Assembly (NCBI GenBank): GCA_045632125.1
Contig: JAZQWC010000083.1
Coordinates: forward strand, 1 to 64,000
DNA from: CALWPV01 sp045632125
GTDB taxonomy: Bacteria; Bacillota; Clostridia; Lachnospirales; Bianqueaceae
Length of the DNA stretch: 64,000 nucleotides
Direction of reading: 5' to 3'
In this document: positions 1 to 7,652 of the stretch, in pieces
Layout of the letters: every line of letters begins with the position of its first letter
Numbering within the stretch: the first letter of the stretch is position 1
Notes under the pieces: generated by a model
Database searches by the model: none
Told to the model about the DNA's origin: nothing
The model's input: the letters and a program-made list of their open reading frames with translations, nothing else
Position numbers and translations under genes: made by a program

Positions 1-38
1 ATGGATGGTCTACTATTTGTCTGAGAATGATTTTTCAT
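1..38 (-). CDS. 5' end of a gene running off the left edge (unidentified)
   Basis: An ATG on the minus strand (bases 36-38) lies 8 nt after a strong GAGGAG ribosome binding site (bases 47-52). It opens a frame that stays open to the window edge and reads MKNHSQTNSRPS. Twelve residues are too few to identify a family. It is the next gene after rpmE in the same direction, beyond a terminator hairpin. In many Clostridia a DUF1385 membrane protein follows rpmE, so that is one possibility from synteny alone. The start is well supported by the ribosome binding site; the identity is not. Confidence 0.6.
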   Translation of the reverse strand, partial: MKNHSQTNSRPS

Positions 39-96
39 AGTATTTTCTCCTCATACAGTTTAGATCTATATTACAGTTCATTTCTGATAATTTATA

Positions 97-134
97 AATA
101 AATAACCGGCCGAAGCATTGGCTCCAGCCGGTTA
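97..134 (-). terminator. Terminator after rpmE
   Basis: Read on the minus strand, an 8-bp stem (TAACCGGC / GCCGGTTA, arms 127-134 and 103-110) is followed by the T-rich run TTTATTTAT. A second weaker hairpin (CAGCCG/CGGCTG, 154-175) lies closer to the rpmE stop codon. The position is right for ending the rpmE transcript. Confidence 0.75.
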
Positions 135-200
135 CATAACAATTCGTTATAAACAGCCGCCGAAAAAGACGGCTGACATCCAGGCTTTTGCCGGACGTAA

Positions 201-404
201 TTATTTGCCCATGTTGTACTTACGATTGAACTTCTCAACACGACCACGAGCAGCAACTGCTTTCTGAGTACCAGTGTAGAAGGGATGGCACTTGGAGCAG
301 ATTTCTACTGTGATTTCTTTCATCGTAGAACCAACAGTGAACTCATTACCGCAATGGCACTTTACTTTAGCCTGATAAAATTCAGGATGAATTCCTTGCT
401 TCAT
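201..404 (-). CDS. rpmE: 50S ribosomal protein L31, zinc-binding type
   Basis: This is the large-subunit ribosomal protein L31. The 67-residue length is normal. The four zinc ligands of the C+ form are present as C16-x-C18 and C36-x2-C39, so this is RpmE rather than the zinc-free RpmE2 paralogue. A GAGGTG ribosome binding site precedes the ATG. A consensus promoter lies about 70 bp upstream, leaving a leader of roughly 60 nt, and a terminator follows, so the gene can form a monocistronic unit. Identification is secure from the motif spacing and the NRKY sequence near the C terminus. Confidence 0.97.
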   Translation of the reverse strand: MKQGIHPEFYQAKVKCHCGNEFTVGSTMKEITVEICSKCHPFYTGTQKAVAARGRVEKFNRKYNMGK

Positions 405-471
405 ATTGGGGATTCACCTCTTTCATGGAAGATTTGCGCAGATTGATTACCGACCAAAAAGCACTTTGAAT

Positions 472-500
472 ATTATAACACAGCACCCATTGAATTGCAA
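472..500 (-). promoter_or_regulatory. Sigma-A promoter of rpmE
   Basis: Minus strand: -35 TTGCAA (495-500), a 17-bp spacer, and -10 TATAAT (472-477). The -10 is a perfect match and the -35 matches four of six positions. Confidence 0.8.
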
Positions 501-587
501 GCTTTTTTATCAAATTTTGTCTGGATTTTACATCATTTTTTTGGTACAATATAGATACATCAAAATTGCTTTGGAGGTTTGAATTAT

Positions 588-1250
588 ATGAAAAAAGCAA
601 TCTGGAGACCCGGCAATATGCTGTATCCCGTTCCGTCAGTTATGGTCTCCTGCGGTACATACGAAAAGCCCGGCGATGAAACAAACTGCAATGTACTGAC
701 CGTAGCTTGGACCGGAACCATCTGCTCCGACCCTGCTATGGTTTATATATCGGTTCGCCCGTCCCGTCATTCTCATGCCATTATTAAAGAAACCGGTGAA
801 TTTGTAATCAACTTGACCAGTGCCAAGCTGGCCCGTGCTATGGACTACTGCGGTGTTCGTTCAGGACGTGACCATAACAAATTCAAAGAAATGAAACTTA
901 CACCTCAGAATGCCGAAACGATAAAAGCCCCATTGATTGCTGAAAGTCCCGTCAATATCGAATGCAAAGTCACTCAGATTCTGCCTCTGGGTTCTCACGA
1001 CATGTTTTTAGCGCAGGTCACAGCAGTACGTGTAAACAAAGACCTTTTGGACGAAACAGGTCGTCTTATGCTTGAAAAAGCCGGATTGATCGCCTATTCC
1101 CACGGCACTTACTACGAACTCGGCAAAGCTCTGGGTAAATTTGGCTACTCTGTGCAAAAAAAGCAGCCGCGTCCTTCTAAAGCCTCTTCCTCAACTGCTC
1201 CTGTTTCTCAAAAGAAACCATTTCAATCAAAAGGAGGAAAACGCAAATGA
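588..1250 (+). CDS. Flavin reductase family (FMN-binding split-barrel) protein
   Basis: This is a 220-residue flavin-reductase-like protein. The pattern WTGTICSDPAMVYISVRPSRHSHAII and the later GEFVINL match the FMN-binding split-barrel fold of the flavin reductase-like domain, which here covers roughly residues 10-175. The last 35 residues are a low-complexity basic Ser/Pro/Lys tail, unusual for the family. I chose the ATG at 588 because GGAGG (573-577) sits 10 nt upstream; a TTG at 579 is too close to that site. The stop overlaps the start of the following XRE gene in an ATGA arrangement, so the two are translationally coupled. The physiological substrate cannot be told from sequence. Confidence 0.88.
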   Translation: MKKAIWRPGNMLYPVPSVMVSCGTYEKPGDETNCNVLTVAWTGTICSDPAMVYISVRPSRHSHAIIKETGEFVINLTSAKLARAMDYCGVRSGRDHNKFKEMKLTPQNAETIKAPLIAESPVNIECKVTQILPLGSHDMFLAQVTAVRVNKDLLDETGRLMLEKAGLIAYSHGTYYELGKALGKFGYSVQKKQPRPSKASSSTAPVSQKKPFQSKGGKRK

Positions 1251-1627
1251 CCTTTGGTGAACGCCTTCGTACTCTTAGAACCGAAGCCGGCCTCTCTCAA
1301 GAAGATCTAGGCCGTTCCATCGGTGTCTCCGCACGCGTGGTCGGCTATTATGAAACCGACGATCGCTTTCCTAAGACCCAACAAATTTTAGTGGACATTG
1401 CAAAAACCTTTCAGGTCTCTCTGGACTATCTATTAGACAATCCTGTTCGACATGAAAGCACCTGTCCCAGTCGTTTTTGTTACATGAAGTCCATGAATAG
1501 TGAATATCGCGCCAAAGTAAATCAGTACATTATGTTTCTTCGCTGGCAGATCCGTCGCGACCAAGCTGAAGCCGACGCCGAGGCTGAAACCGCATCAGAT
1601 ACCGACGATACTGCTTCCTTAGATTAA
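1247..1627 (+). CDS. XRE-family HTH transcriptional regulator
   Basis: This is a 126-residue protein with a Cro/C1-type helix-turn-helix over residues 1-65 (FGERLRTLRTEAGLSQEDLGRSIGVSARVVGYYETDDRFP). A short C-terminal segment ends in an acidic Asp/Glu/Ala-rich tail. AAAGGAGG precedes the start, and the ATG overlaps the stop of the flavin reductase gene, so this is probably a two-gene operon with a linked role. Its 3' end overlaps the convergent DUF1294 gene by 9 bp. Its target is unknown; autoregulation is likely for this type. Confidence 0.9.
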   Translation: MTFGERLRTLRTEAGLSQEDLGRSIGVSARVVGYYETDDRFPKTQQILVDIAKTFQVSLDYLLDNPVRHESTCPSRFCYMKSMNSEYRAKVNQYIMFLRWQIRRDQAEADAEAETASDTDDTASLD

Positions 1628-1909
1628 TTGCAATACCAGCACTACCGCTATAATCTGCAGCAACAGAATCAGTGGCATACCTATTATAAAGCTTTTATGT
1701 TTCGTTTTATGACGAAACACCTTCATTCCCACAATACAGCCAATCGAACCGCCCAAAAGTGCAGTGGCAAACAGAGAAGCTTCTGAAATACGCCACTTTC
1801 CCTTTTGGGCTCTTTTTTTATCTACTCCAAATTGAATAAAGCCAAACACATTCAATATCAGTAAACAAATTCCTAAAAACACCCATATATGCTCCACTAA
1901 ATACTCCAT
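1619..1909 (-). CDS. DUF1294 small membrane protein
   Basis: This 96-residue membrane protein of the DUF1294 family has no established function. A transmembrane segment spans about residues 8-27. It is followed by the family signature DKKRAQKGKWRISE, a glycine-rich segment (LLGGSIG), the conserved FRHKTKH motif near residues 65-71, and a C-terminal hydrophobic helix. The gene is convergent with the XRE gene and overlaps its end by 9 bp. Nothing nearby indicates its job. Confidence 0.88.
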   Translation of the reverse strand: MEYLVEHIWVFLGICLLILNVFGFIQFGVDKKRAQKGKWRISEASLFATALLGGSIGCIVGMKVFRHKTKHKSFIIGMPLILLLQIIAVVLVLQLI

Positions 1910-1929
1910 ACTACTTCTCCTTCATAATG

Positions 1930-1965
1930 AATAAAGGATCGCAAGGTGATTCCACCCTGCGATCC
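1930..1965 (-). terminator. Terminator after fba
   Basis: On the minus strand a long hairpin with GGATCGCA/TGCGATCC outer arms (1958-1965 and 1936-1943) and a GGTG/CACC continuation is followed by TTTATTCATT. It lies 35 bp past the aldolase stop. Confidence 0.85.
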
Positions 1966-2000
1966 CCTATATTGTTTAACATTCTAATTCAGAAAACAAA

Positions 2001-2864
2001 TCAAGCTTTGTTAACGGATCCGAACAGTTCCATCTTCTCGATTACTTTAGCCTTGATAGCAGCAGCACCGGGAGCCAGCAGCTTACGAGGATCGAAGCCC
2101 TTACCGCTCTGATCTTTACCAGCTTCGATGTACTCACGGGTAGCAGCAGCAAATACCAGCTGGCACTCAGTGTTTACATTGATTTTGGATACGCCCAGAT
2201 CGATAGCCTTGGCGATCATTTCATCCGGAATACCGGTACCACCGTGCAGTACCAGAGGCATTGCACCGGTCTTCTCCTGGATCTTATCCAGAGCTTCGAA
2301 GTTCAAACCAGCCCAGTTAGCGGGATATACGCCGTGGATGTTACCGATACCGGCAGCCAGCATGTCAACGCCCAGATCAGCGATCAGTTTGCACTCGGTA
2401 GGATCAGCAACTTCGCCAGCACCTACAACACCATCTTCCTCACCACCGATGGAACCAACTTCAGCTTCAACGGAGATGCCCAGACCATGAGCCAGTTCGA
2501 TGATCTCTTTGGTCTTTTCGATGTTTTCTTCGATACCATAGTGAGAACCGTCAAACATTACAGAAGAGAAACCAGCCTCGATGCACTTCTTAGCGCCTTC
2601 GTAGCTACCGTGATCCAGATGCAGAGCAACGGGAACGGTGATGTTCATTTCTTCTACCATAGCGGATACCATACCTACTACGGTCTTGTAACCGGTCATA
2701 TATTTACCGGCACCCTCGGATACACCCAAGATTACGGGAGACTTGCACTCTTCGGCAGCCTGCAGAATCGCTTTGGTCCACTCCAGGTTGTTGATGTTGA
2801 ACTGACCTACTGCATAGTGGCCAGCTTTAGCCTTTTTGAGCATTTCTGCTGCAGATACTAACAT
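2001..2864 (-). CDS. fba: Class II fructose-bisphosphate aldolase
   Basis: This glycolytic and gluconeogenic enzyme reversibly cleaves fructose-1,6-bisphosphate into dihydroxyacetone phosphate and glyceraldehyde-3-phosphate using a divalent metal. The 287-residue length is normal for the short bacterial class II form. LDHG at residues 83-86 holds the catalytic Asp84 and metal ligand His85. EAEVGSIGGEED, GIGNIHGVY and LHGGTGIPDE are the phosphate-loop and metal regions, and KINVNTE is also conserved. A TAGGAGG ribosome binding site precedes the ATG. The gene has its own consensus promoter and terminator, so it is a monocistronic housekeeping unit. A tagatose-bisphosphate aldolase is the only serious alternative. 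Confidence 0.95.
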   Translation of the reverse strand: MLVSAAEMLKKAKAGHYAVGQFNINNLEWTKAILQAAEECKSPVILGVSEGAGKYMTGYKTVVGMVSAMVEEMNITVPVALHLDHGSYEGAKKCIEAGFSSVMFDGSHYGIEENIEKTKEIIELAHGLGISVEAEVGSIGGEEDGVVGAGEVADPTECKLIADLGVDMLAAGIGNIHGVYPANWAGLNFEALDKIQEKTGAMPLVLHGGTGIPDEMIAKAIDLGVSKINVNTECQLVFAAATREYIEAGKDQSGKGFDPRKLLAPGAAAIKAKVIEKMELFGSVNKA

Positions 2865-2942
2865 GTTAATTCCTCCTAAGAATTCGTTTCATATTATCAC
2901 CCGCCTTCTCAGGCAGGAAAAGTAAGACATACTTTCTGTACT

Positions 2943-2971
2943 ATTATAAGCTAAAATCTGTCAGATTGCAA
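2943..2971 (-). promoter_or_regulatory. Sigma-A promoter of fba
   Basis: Minus strand: -35 TTGCAA (2966-2971), a 17-bp spacer, and a perfect -10 TATAAT (2943-2948), about 80 bp before the start codon. Confidence 0.82.
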
Positions 2972-3038
2972 CCTTTTCTTTTAGGAATATAAGGTTTATA
3001 GGACCTTCCGCCGTTAGCCCGTTCCTCTCTGACTCAAA

Positions 3039-4991
3039 TCAGCCTTTTGCTTTCTTAGCCTTTGCAGCCTTCGCCTTTTTTGCGTAGCGAGGTGTCTTTT
3101 TAGCCGGCTTCTCTTCCTTATGGACACCTTTGGTAAAGGAAGCACCACCAACTTTTTTCCGCTCCTGCGGTCTACGGTCCTTCGGATTTCCATTTCCTTT
3201 CGACTCACTGTAGCCTGCCTTAGGCGGCACCAAACAACGCGGACCATAACCGATCAGATCTTCACGTCCACTTTGAATCAAGGCTTTGCGCACCAAATCA
3301 TGATTTTGTGGATTACGAAACTGCAAAAGTGCGCGCTGCATGGCTTTTTCCTCATAGCTTCGCGGAACATATACCTGCTTCATTGTCATTGGATCATAAC
3401 CGGTATAATACATCGTAGTTGCCCGCGTTCCCGGTGTAGGATAAAAATCCTGCACCTGATCCGGATTGATTCTGTGATCACGCATATATTCTGCCAGCTG
3501 CACTGCTTCTTTTAACGTACTACCCGGATGACTGGACATAAAATACGATACCATGTACTGGTCTTTTCCTAATTTTTCATTGATACGTTCAAATTTCTGT
3601 TCGAAACTTCCAAACACGGAACAATCCGGTTTGCCCATCAAATTCAGCACCCCTGGGGCTACATGTTCCGGAGCAATTCGCAGCTGTCCACTCACATGAT
3701 TGCGACACAGCTCCCAAATGAACTGATCGGACTTATCCAGCAAGGCATAGTCAAATCGAACACCGGAGCGCACAAATACTTTTTTAACCCCCGGCAGATT
3801 GCGAACTCCTTCCAAGGCCTGTAAATACTCCCTGTGATCTACTTTTAGATTCGGACAGGGTTTCGGCGATAAACACCTCTTGCCCGGACAGGTTCCCAAC
3901 TTCAACTGCTTATCGCAAGCCGGACGCATAAAATTCGCTGTAGGACCTCCCACATCGTGGATATAACCCTTGAAATCCGGCAATTTGGTAAGCTCTTTCG
4001 CTTCTTCCACAATGGATTCCACCGAACGCGACTGAACGATCTTACCCTGATGAAAAGCAAGCGCACAAAAAGCACATTCTCCGAAACAGCCTCGATTGGC
4101 AGTAATTGAAAATTTAACTTCCTGAATAGCCGGGATGCCACCAGCCTCATCATAGTCGGGATGCCAGGTTCGCATAAATTTCAATTTTGCCAGATCATCC
4201 AATTCCTGTCGATTTAAGGGCATGGCCGGCTTTTCCACCACCACGTATTTTTCGCCATGGCGCTGAGCCAAACTGCGTCCTCGAATCGGATCATGCTCCA
4301 AATATTGAGTGGCAAAACACTGCGCATAGGTCTTCTTGTCTTCGCACACAGCCTCGTACGAAGGAATCTCCATTACACCCTCCGGCACCTCATCAGTCAT
4401 ATAACAAGTGCCCGGCACACCGTGGATCATCGAGAGTCGCTCACCTTCCGCCATACGTCGACACACTTCTTTGGTAGCCCGTTCCGCCATGCCATAGATC
4501 AGCATATCGGCACCGGTGTCCACCAACAGAGAACGACGCACCTTATCATCCCAATAATCATAGTGAGCAAAACGACGCAAACTCGCCTCTACACCCGCAA
4601 TAATGATCGGCACATGAGGAAAAGCTTCCCTTACACGATTGCAATACACAATGGTAGCGCGATCCGGTCGACGGCCCGCTTCCATTTTAGGAGAATAATA
4701 ATCCTGATTACGCTTTTTCTTTGACGAAGTATAGTTGCTCACCATACTATCCATATTGCCGGCGGCAATCATAAAACCTAACCGCGGCCGCCCCAGACGC
4801 ATAAAATCATCTTTACTATGGTACTCCGGCTGCGCAATAATACCGCAGGTATAGCCCAAACTCTGCAAATAACGACCGATCAGAGCTGTACCAAAACTCG
4901 GATGATCCACATACGCATCACCCGATACCAAAATATAATCCAACTGGCCGTCAATATCCTCGGCCTGTGTGGGAATAAAATCACTTCTCAT
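3039..4991 (-). CDS. YgiQ family radical SAM protein (UPF0313)
   Basis: This is a 650-residue YgiQ-type radical SAM protein whose biochemical role is not established. The Fe4S4-binding motif C-x3-C-x2-C lies at about C302/C306/C309 in GCFGECAFC. The N terminus MRSDFIPTQAEDI is the usual family start, and the last 60 residues are rich in Lys, Arg and Pro. I set the start at 4991 because GGAG lies 8 nt upstream, and because a perfect promoter (5025-5053) falls inside the longer frame that would begin at 5060. The flanking genes do not suggest a pathway. Ordinary in Clostridia. Confidence 0.92.
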   Translation of the reverse strand: MRSDFIPTQAEDIDGQLDYILVSGDAYVDHPSFGTALIGRYLQSLGYTCGIIAQPEYHSKDDFMRLGRPRLGFMIAAGNMDSMVSNYTSSKKKRNQDYYSPKMEAGRRPDRATIVYCNRVREAFPHVPIIIAGVEASLRRFAHYDYWDDKVRRSLLVDTGADMLIYGMAERATKEVCRRMAEGERLSMIHGVPGTCYMTDEVPEGVMEIPSYEAVCEDKKTYAQCFATQYLEHDPIRGRSLAQRHGEKYVVVEKPAMPLNRQELDDLAKLKFMRTWHPDYDEAGGIPAIQEVKFSITANRGCFGECAFCALAFHQGKIVQSRSVESIVEEAKELTKLPDFKGYIHDVGGPTANFMRPACDKQLKLGTCPGKRCLSPKPCPNLKVDHREYLQALEGVRNLPGVKKVFVRSGVRFDYALLDKSDQFIWELCRNHVSGQLRIAPEHVAPGVLNLMGKPDCSVFGSFEQKFERINEKLGKDQYMVSYFMSSHPGSTLKEAVQLAEYMRDHRINPDQVQDFYPTPGTRATTMYYTGYDPMTMKQVYVPRSYEEKAMQRALLQFRNPQNHDLVRKALIQSGREDLIGYGPRCLVPPKAGYSESKGNGNPKDRRPQERKKVGGASFTKGVHKEEKPAKKTPRYAKKAKAAKAKKAKG

Positions 4992-5024
4992 TACACCAAC
5001 TCCATAAAAATAGTGTTCATTACG

Positions 5025-5053
5025 ATTATAATGATCTTTTGCAATTATGTCAA
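5025..5053 (-). promoter_or_regulatory. Consensus sigma-A promoter of the ygiQ gene
   Basis: Minus strand: -35 TTGACA (5048-5053), a 17-bp spacer, and -10 TATAAT (5025-5030). Both hexamers are perfect. The -35 abuts the -35 of the divergent fucosidase promoter. Confidence 0.88.
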
Positions 5054-5082
5054 TTGACATATATTTATCGATGCTGTAAGAT
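5054..5082 (+). promoter_or_regulatory. Sigma-A promoter of the fucosidase gene
   Basis: Plus strand: perfect -35 TTGACA (5054-5059), a 17-bp spacer, and -10 TAAGAT (5077-5082). Between it and the gene lies a small GC-rich hairpin (TTCCGGC/GCCGGAA, 5110-5126) in the 5' leader. Confidence 0.75.
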
Positions 5083-5159
5083 GATGTCAGAATTATAATT
5101 TCGTCATGCTTCCGGCGCTGCCGGAAAAAAATTTATGACTATCGCTTCGAGGTAATATT

Positions 5160-6500
5160 ATGCAAGATTTTCAAACATTTTTAAAACAAGCGGCCAATGT
5201 TCGGCCCAGCCAGCGTCAGATGCAGTGGTTTGATACTGAGTTCTACGCTTTTGTTCATTTTAGTCCTAACACCTATACCGGCTTAGAATGGGGTACCGGT
5301 CAGGAAGATCCGGCTATTTTTAATCCCACCGAATTGGATTGTGATCAATGGGTAGAGGCCATTAAAAGTGCCGGCATGAAAGGCATGGTGCTGACCGCCA
5401 AACACCACGATGGTTTTTGTCTGTGGCCGTCCGCATATACCGAACACAGCGTAAAAAATAGTCCTTGCGACAAAGATATTGTAAAAGAAGCTGCCGAGGC
5501 CTGCCGTCGCGGCGGAATCAAATTCGGCTTTTATCTTTCTCCTTGGGATCGCAACTGTGCGTTATACGGAACTCCTGAGTATAATGATTACTACTGCAAT
5601 CAGCTAACAGAACTGCTGACAGGATATGGCGACATTTTTTGTGTATGGTTTGATGGCGCCTGTGGCGAAGGACCTAACGGCAAAAAGCAGGTATATGATT
5701 TCGAACGCTATATCGCTTTGATCCGTCAATATCAGCCCGATGCCGTTATTTTTAATGATGGCGGCCCCGATGTGCGTTGGGTGGGTAACGAAGCCGGTAA
5801 AGCTCGCCATGCGGAATGGGCTGTTGTACCTTCGGAGCTTTGTATGCGTGCTGAAGTACAAACCGGTGCCGGTCCCCTCTCCGGAGATTTATCTTACATG
5901 TATAACACTGATCCTAACGTAGGTTGTTTGGCTAATATTTTGTATTCTAAGGGCTTGACTTTTTGCCCTTCTGAAGTGGATATGTCCATTCGTCCCGGCT
6001 GGTTTTTCCACGATACTGAACAGCCCCATTCTTTGGAACGTTTGATTCACACGTATTTGACCACCGTAGGCGGCAATACTTGTTTTAACCTTAATATTCC
6101 TCCTATGCCCTCCGGACGTTTTCACGAAGCCGATGTACAGCGTTTGAAAGAACTGGGCGACTGGATCCGTACTTCCTTCGCGCAAAATCTGGCTGACGGC
6201 ATCTCCGCCACCTATGAACAAATCAGCGATACTCAAGCCAATTGGACTCTTAATTTTGCTGAGGAACAGTCAGTACGCTTCGTAACTCTTCAGGAAGAGA
6301 TCGAACAGGGTCAGCGTGTGGAAACTTTCCAAATTCGTGCCCTTGCAGAAAATGGCACCTATCAAACGATTTATCAGGACACGGTGATCGGACATAAAAA
6401 GATCTGCGCCCTACCACGGCCTGTTCAAACCAAGCAGCTCATTATTGCTGTAACCGCCGCTCGTGATACGGTGTCATTGAAAGATATTCAGGTTTATTAA
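5160..6500 (+). CDS. GH29 alpha-L-fucosidase
   Basis: This is a 446-residue glycoside hydrolase family 29 enzyme expected to release terminal alpha-L-fucose from glycans. FDTEFYAFVHFSPNTYTGLEWG near the N terminus, LTAKHHDGFCLWPS, and YGDIFCVWFDGACGEG around residue 165 are characteristic; the Asp of WFDG is the family's nucleophile. No signal peptide is seen, so it probably acts in the cytoplasm on imported oligosaccharides. The catalytic barrel runs to about residue 345, followed by a C-terminal beta domain. GAGGT precedes the ATG by 6 nt. It is divergent from ygiQ and stands alone. Confidence 0.9.
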   Translation: MQDFQTFLKQAANVRPSQRQMQWFDTEFYAFVHFSPNTYTGLEWGTGQEDPAIFNPTELDCDQWVEAIKSAGMKGMVLTAKHHDGFCLWPSAYTEHSVKNSPCDKDIVKEAAEACRRGGIKFGFYLSPWDRNCALYGTPEYNDYYCNQLTELLTGYGDIFCVWFDGACGEGPNGKKQVYDFERYIALIRQYQPDAVIFNDGGPDVRWVGNEAGKARHAEWAVVPSELCMRAEVQTGAGPLSGDLSYMYNTDPNVGCLANILYSKGLTFCPSEVDMSIRPGWFFHDTEQPHSLERLIHTYLTTVGGNTCFNLNIPPMPSGRFHEADVQRLKELGDWIRTSFAQNLADGISATYEQISDTQANWTLNFAEEQSVRFVTLQEEIEQGQRVETFQIRALAENGTYQTIYQDTVIGHKKICALPRPVQTKQLIIAVTAARDTVSLKDIQVY

Positions 6501-6532
6501 CATCACTTTTAAGTTAATTATATTTCATGAAA

Positions 6533-6568
6533 AACGCTAAGAGCCTTCTCACGATTGAGAAGGCTCTT
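6533..6568 (-). terminator. Terminator of the ychF-prfC-glnS-flippase operon
   Basis: A perfect 12-bp stem (AAGAGCCTTCTC / GAGAAGGCTCTT, 6539-6550 and 6557-6568) is followed on the minus strand by AGCGTTTTTC. The stop codon of the flippase gene lies inside the hairpin. The plus side has no T run, so it mainly serves the minus strand. Confidence 0.78.
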
Positions 6569-7631
6569 CTTGTAGGGATTCATTCTTTTCTTTTTTTTCC
6601 AAGCGAACGATTCTTGACTGATTGAAAATAACACAGATACTGCTTAAAACCAGAGCAAAATAATAACTAATACCTCTAGTTAGCACCGTTGCCGGCACCA
6701 AAGTTTTCACACCGTATACCGAACGATATAGCATAGTGAAAACACCTTCACTGGCACCCATTCCTCCGGGCAGGGGCAGTGAATCAATAGCCATAGCGAT
6801 CAAAGTTTGAAGTGCGATCATGTCAAACAGATCGTAACGGGTAAGTCCCAGTGCTTTATAAACACAATAAGAAATAGCAAACATCGCTATACGCTGTACC
6901 AGTGTGACAATAAAGACTCTTACCACAAGGAATAAATGGGTTCGAATGTATTCAGCGCTATTGGCATAGGTCTCCAAAGACCGCAAAAGTTTTTGTGTCA
7001 CTTCATCCGGTTTTTTGATCAGTTTAATTTTTCCAGCAATGCGAATACCCCATACCGCCATTTTTCTGATCGCTCTTCTTGAAAACATCGCCAAAAGACA
7101 AACAACCACTGTTATTACATTAATAATGATACCTAGAATAAACAACAGTTTTACACTTAGATTTCCGCCTAAGAACCAAGTACTTTTAGCAAACATGACC
7201 CAAAAACCAAGCAGGATCAAAATCGTTTTATATACGACTGTATGCAAAAGTAATGTAATACTGGAAACGGAAACCGGTATCTTGTCTTTATTCATGTAAT
7301 ATATACATACCGGCTGTCCTCCTGTTGCAGAAGGGGTGATCGCACTAAAATAAAAGTCGATGCACGCATACACAAATCCTCTTCGATGTGTGACCGAATG
7401 TCCTAATGACTTTGTGATCATACGGATCGCTTCGCCTTCACCTGCAAAATACACGAAAACTAAGCCAACTCCGATCAACAAATATACAGGATCAGCCTTT
7501 TGCACCGCTTTTATTAAACCAGTGAGACCGATATCTTTCAGCAAAAACCAAAAGGTTACGACAATCAGCAGAATCAGAAAAGCAAGACTCAGCGCATGCT
7601 TTTTGCCGCTCATTTTTCCTGCCTGACTCAA
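6549..7631 (-). CDS. Flippase-like (lysylphosphatidylglycerol synthase TM region) membrane protein
   Basis: This is an integral membrane protein of about 360 residues with 7-8 hydrophobic helices, matching the flippase half of MprF (AglD/YbhN-type domain). Typical segments are SAITPSATGGQPVCIYYM and DSLPLPGGMGASEGVF. There is no lysyl-transferase domain, so it should move a lipid rather than synthesise aminoacyl-lipid. The start is uncertain: AAGGAG best fits a TTG at 7631 (spacing 7), an upstream TTG at 7637 is too close, and an ATG at 7613 is possible. It lies 21 bp after glnS and ends the translation operon. Confidence 0.8.
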   Translation of the reverse strand: MSQAGKMSGKKHALSLAFLILLIVVTFWFLLKDIGLTGLIKAVQKADPVYLLIGVGLVFVYFAGEGEAIRMITKSLGHSVTHRRGFVYACIDFYFSAITPSATGGQPVCIYYMNKDKIPVSVSSITLLLHTVVYKTILILLGFWVMFAKSTWFLGGNLSVKLLFILGIIINVITVVVCLLAMFSRRAIRKMAVWGIRIAGKIKLIKKPDEVTQKLLRSLETYANSAEYIRTHLFLVVRVFIVTLVQRIAMFAISYCVYKALGLTRYDLFDMIALQTLIAMAIDSLPLPGGMGASEGVFTMLYRSVYGVKTLVPATVLTRGISYYFALVLSSICVIFNQSRIVRLEKKEKNESLQEEPSQS

Positions 7632-7652
7632 ATTCAATCTCCTTGCTGCTTT

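Noticed and set aside
405..471. Autoregulatory leader or riboswitch of rpmE
   Set aside because: The leader is about 60 nt, and I could not find a stable, convincing structure.
4992..5060. Longer N terminus for the YgiQ protein
   Set aside because: It lacks a ribosome binding site and contains the perfect promoter of the gene; the start at 4991 fits the family.
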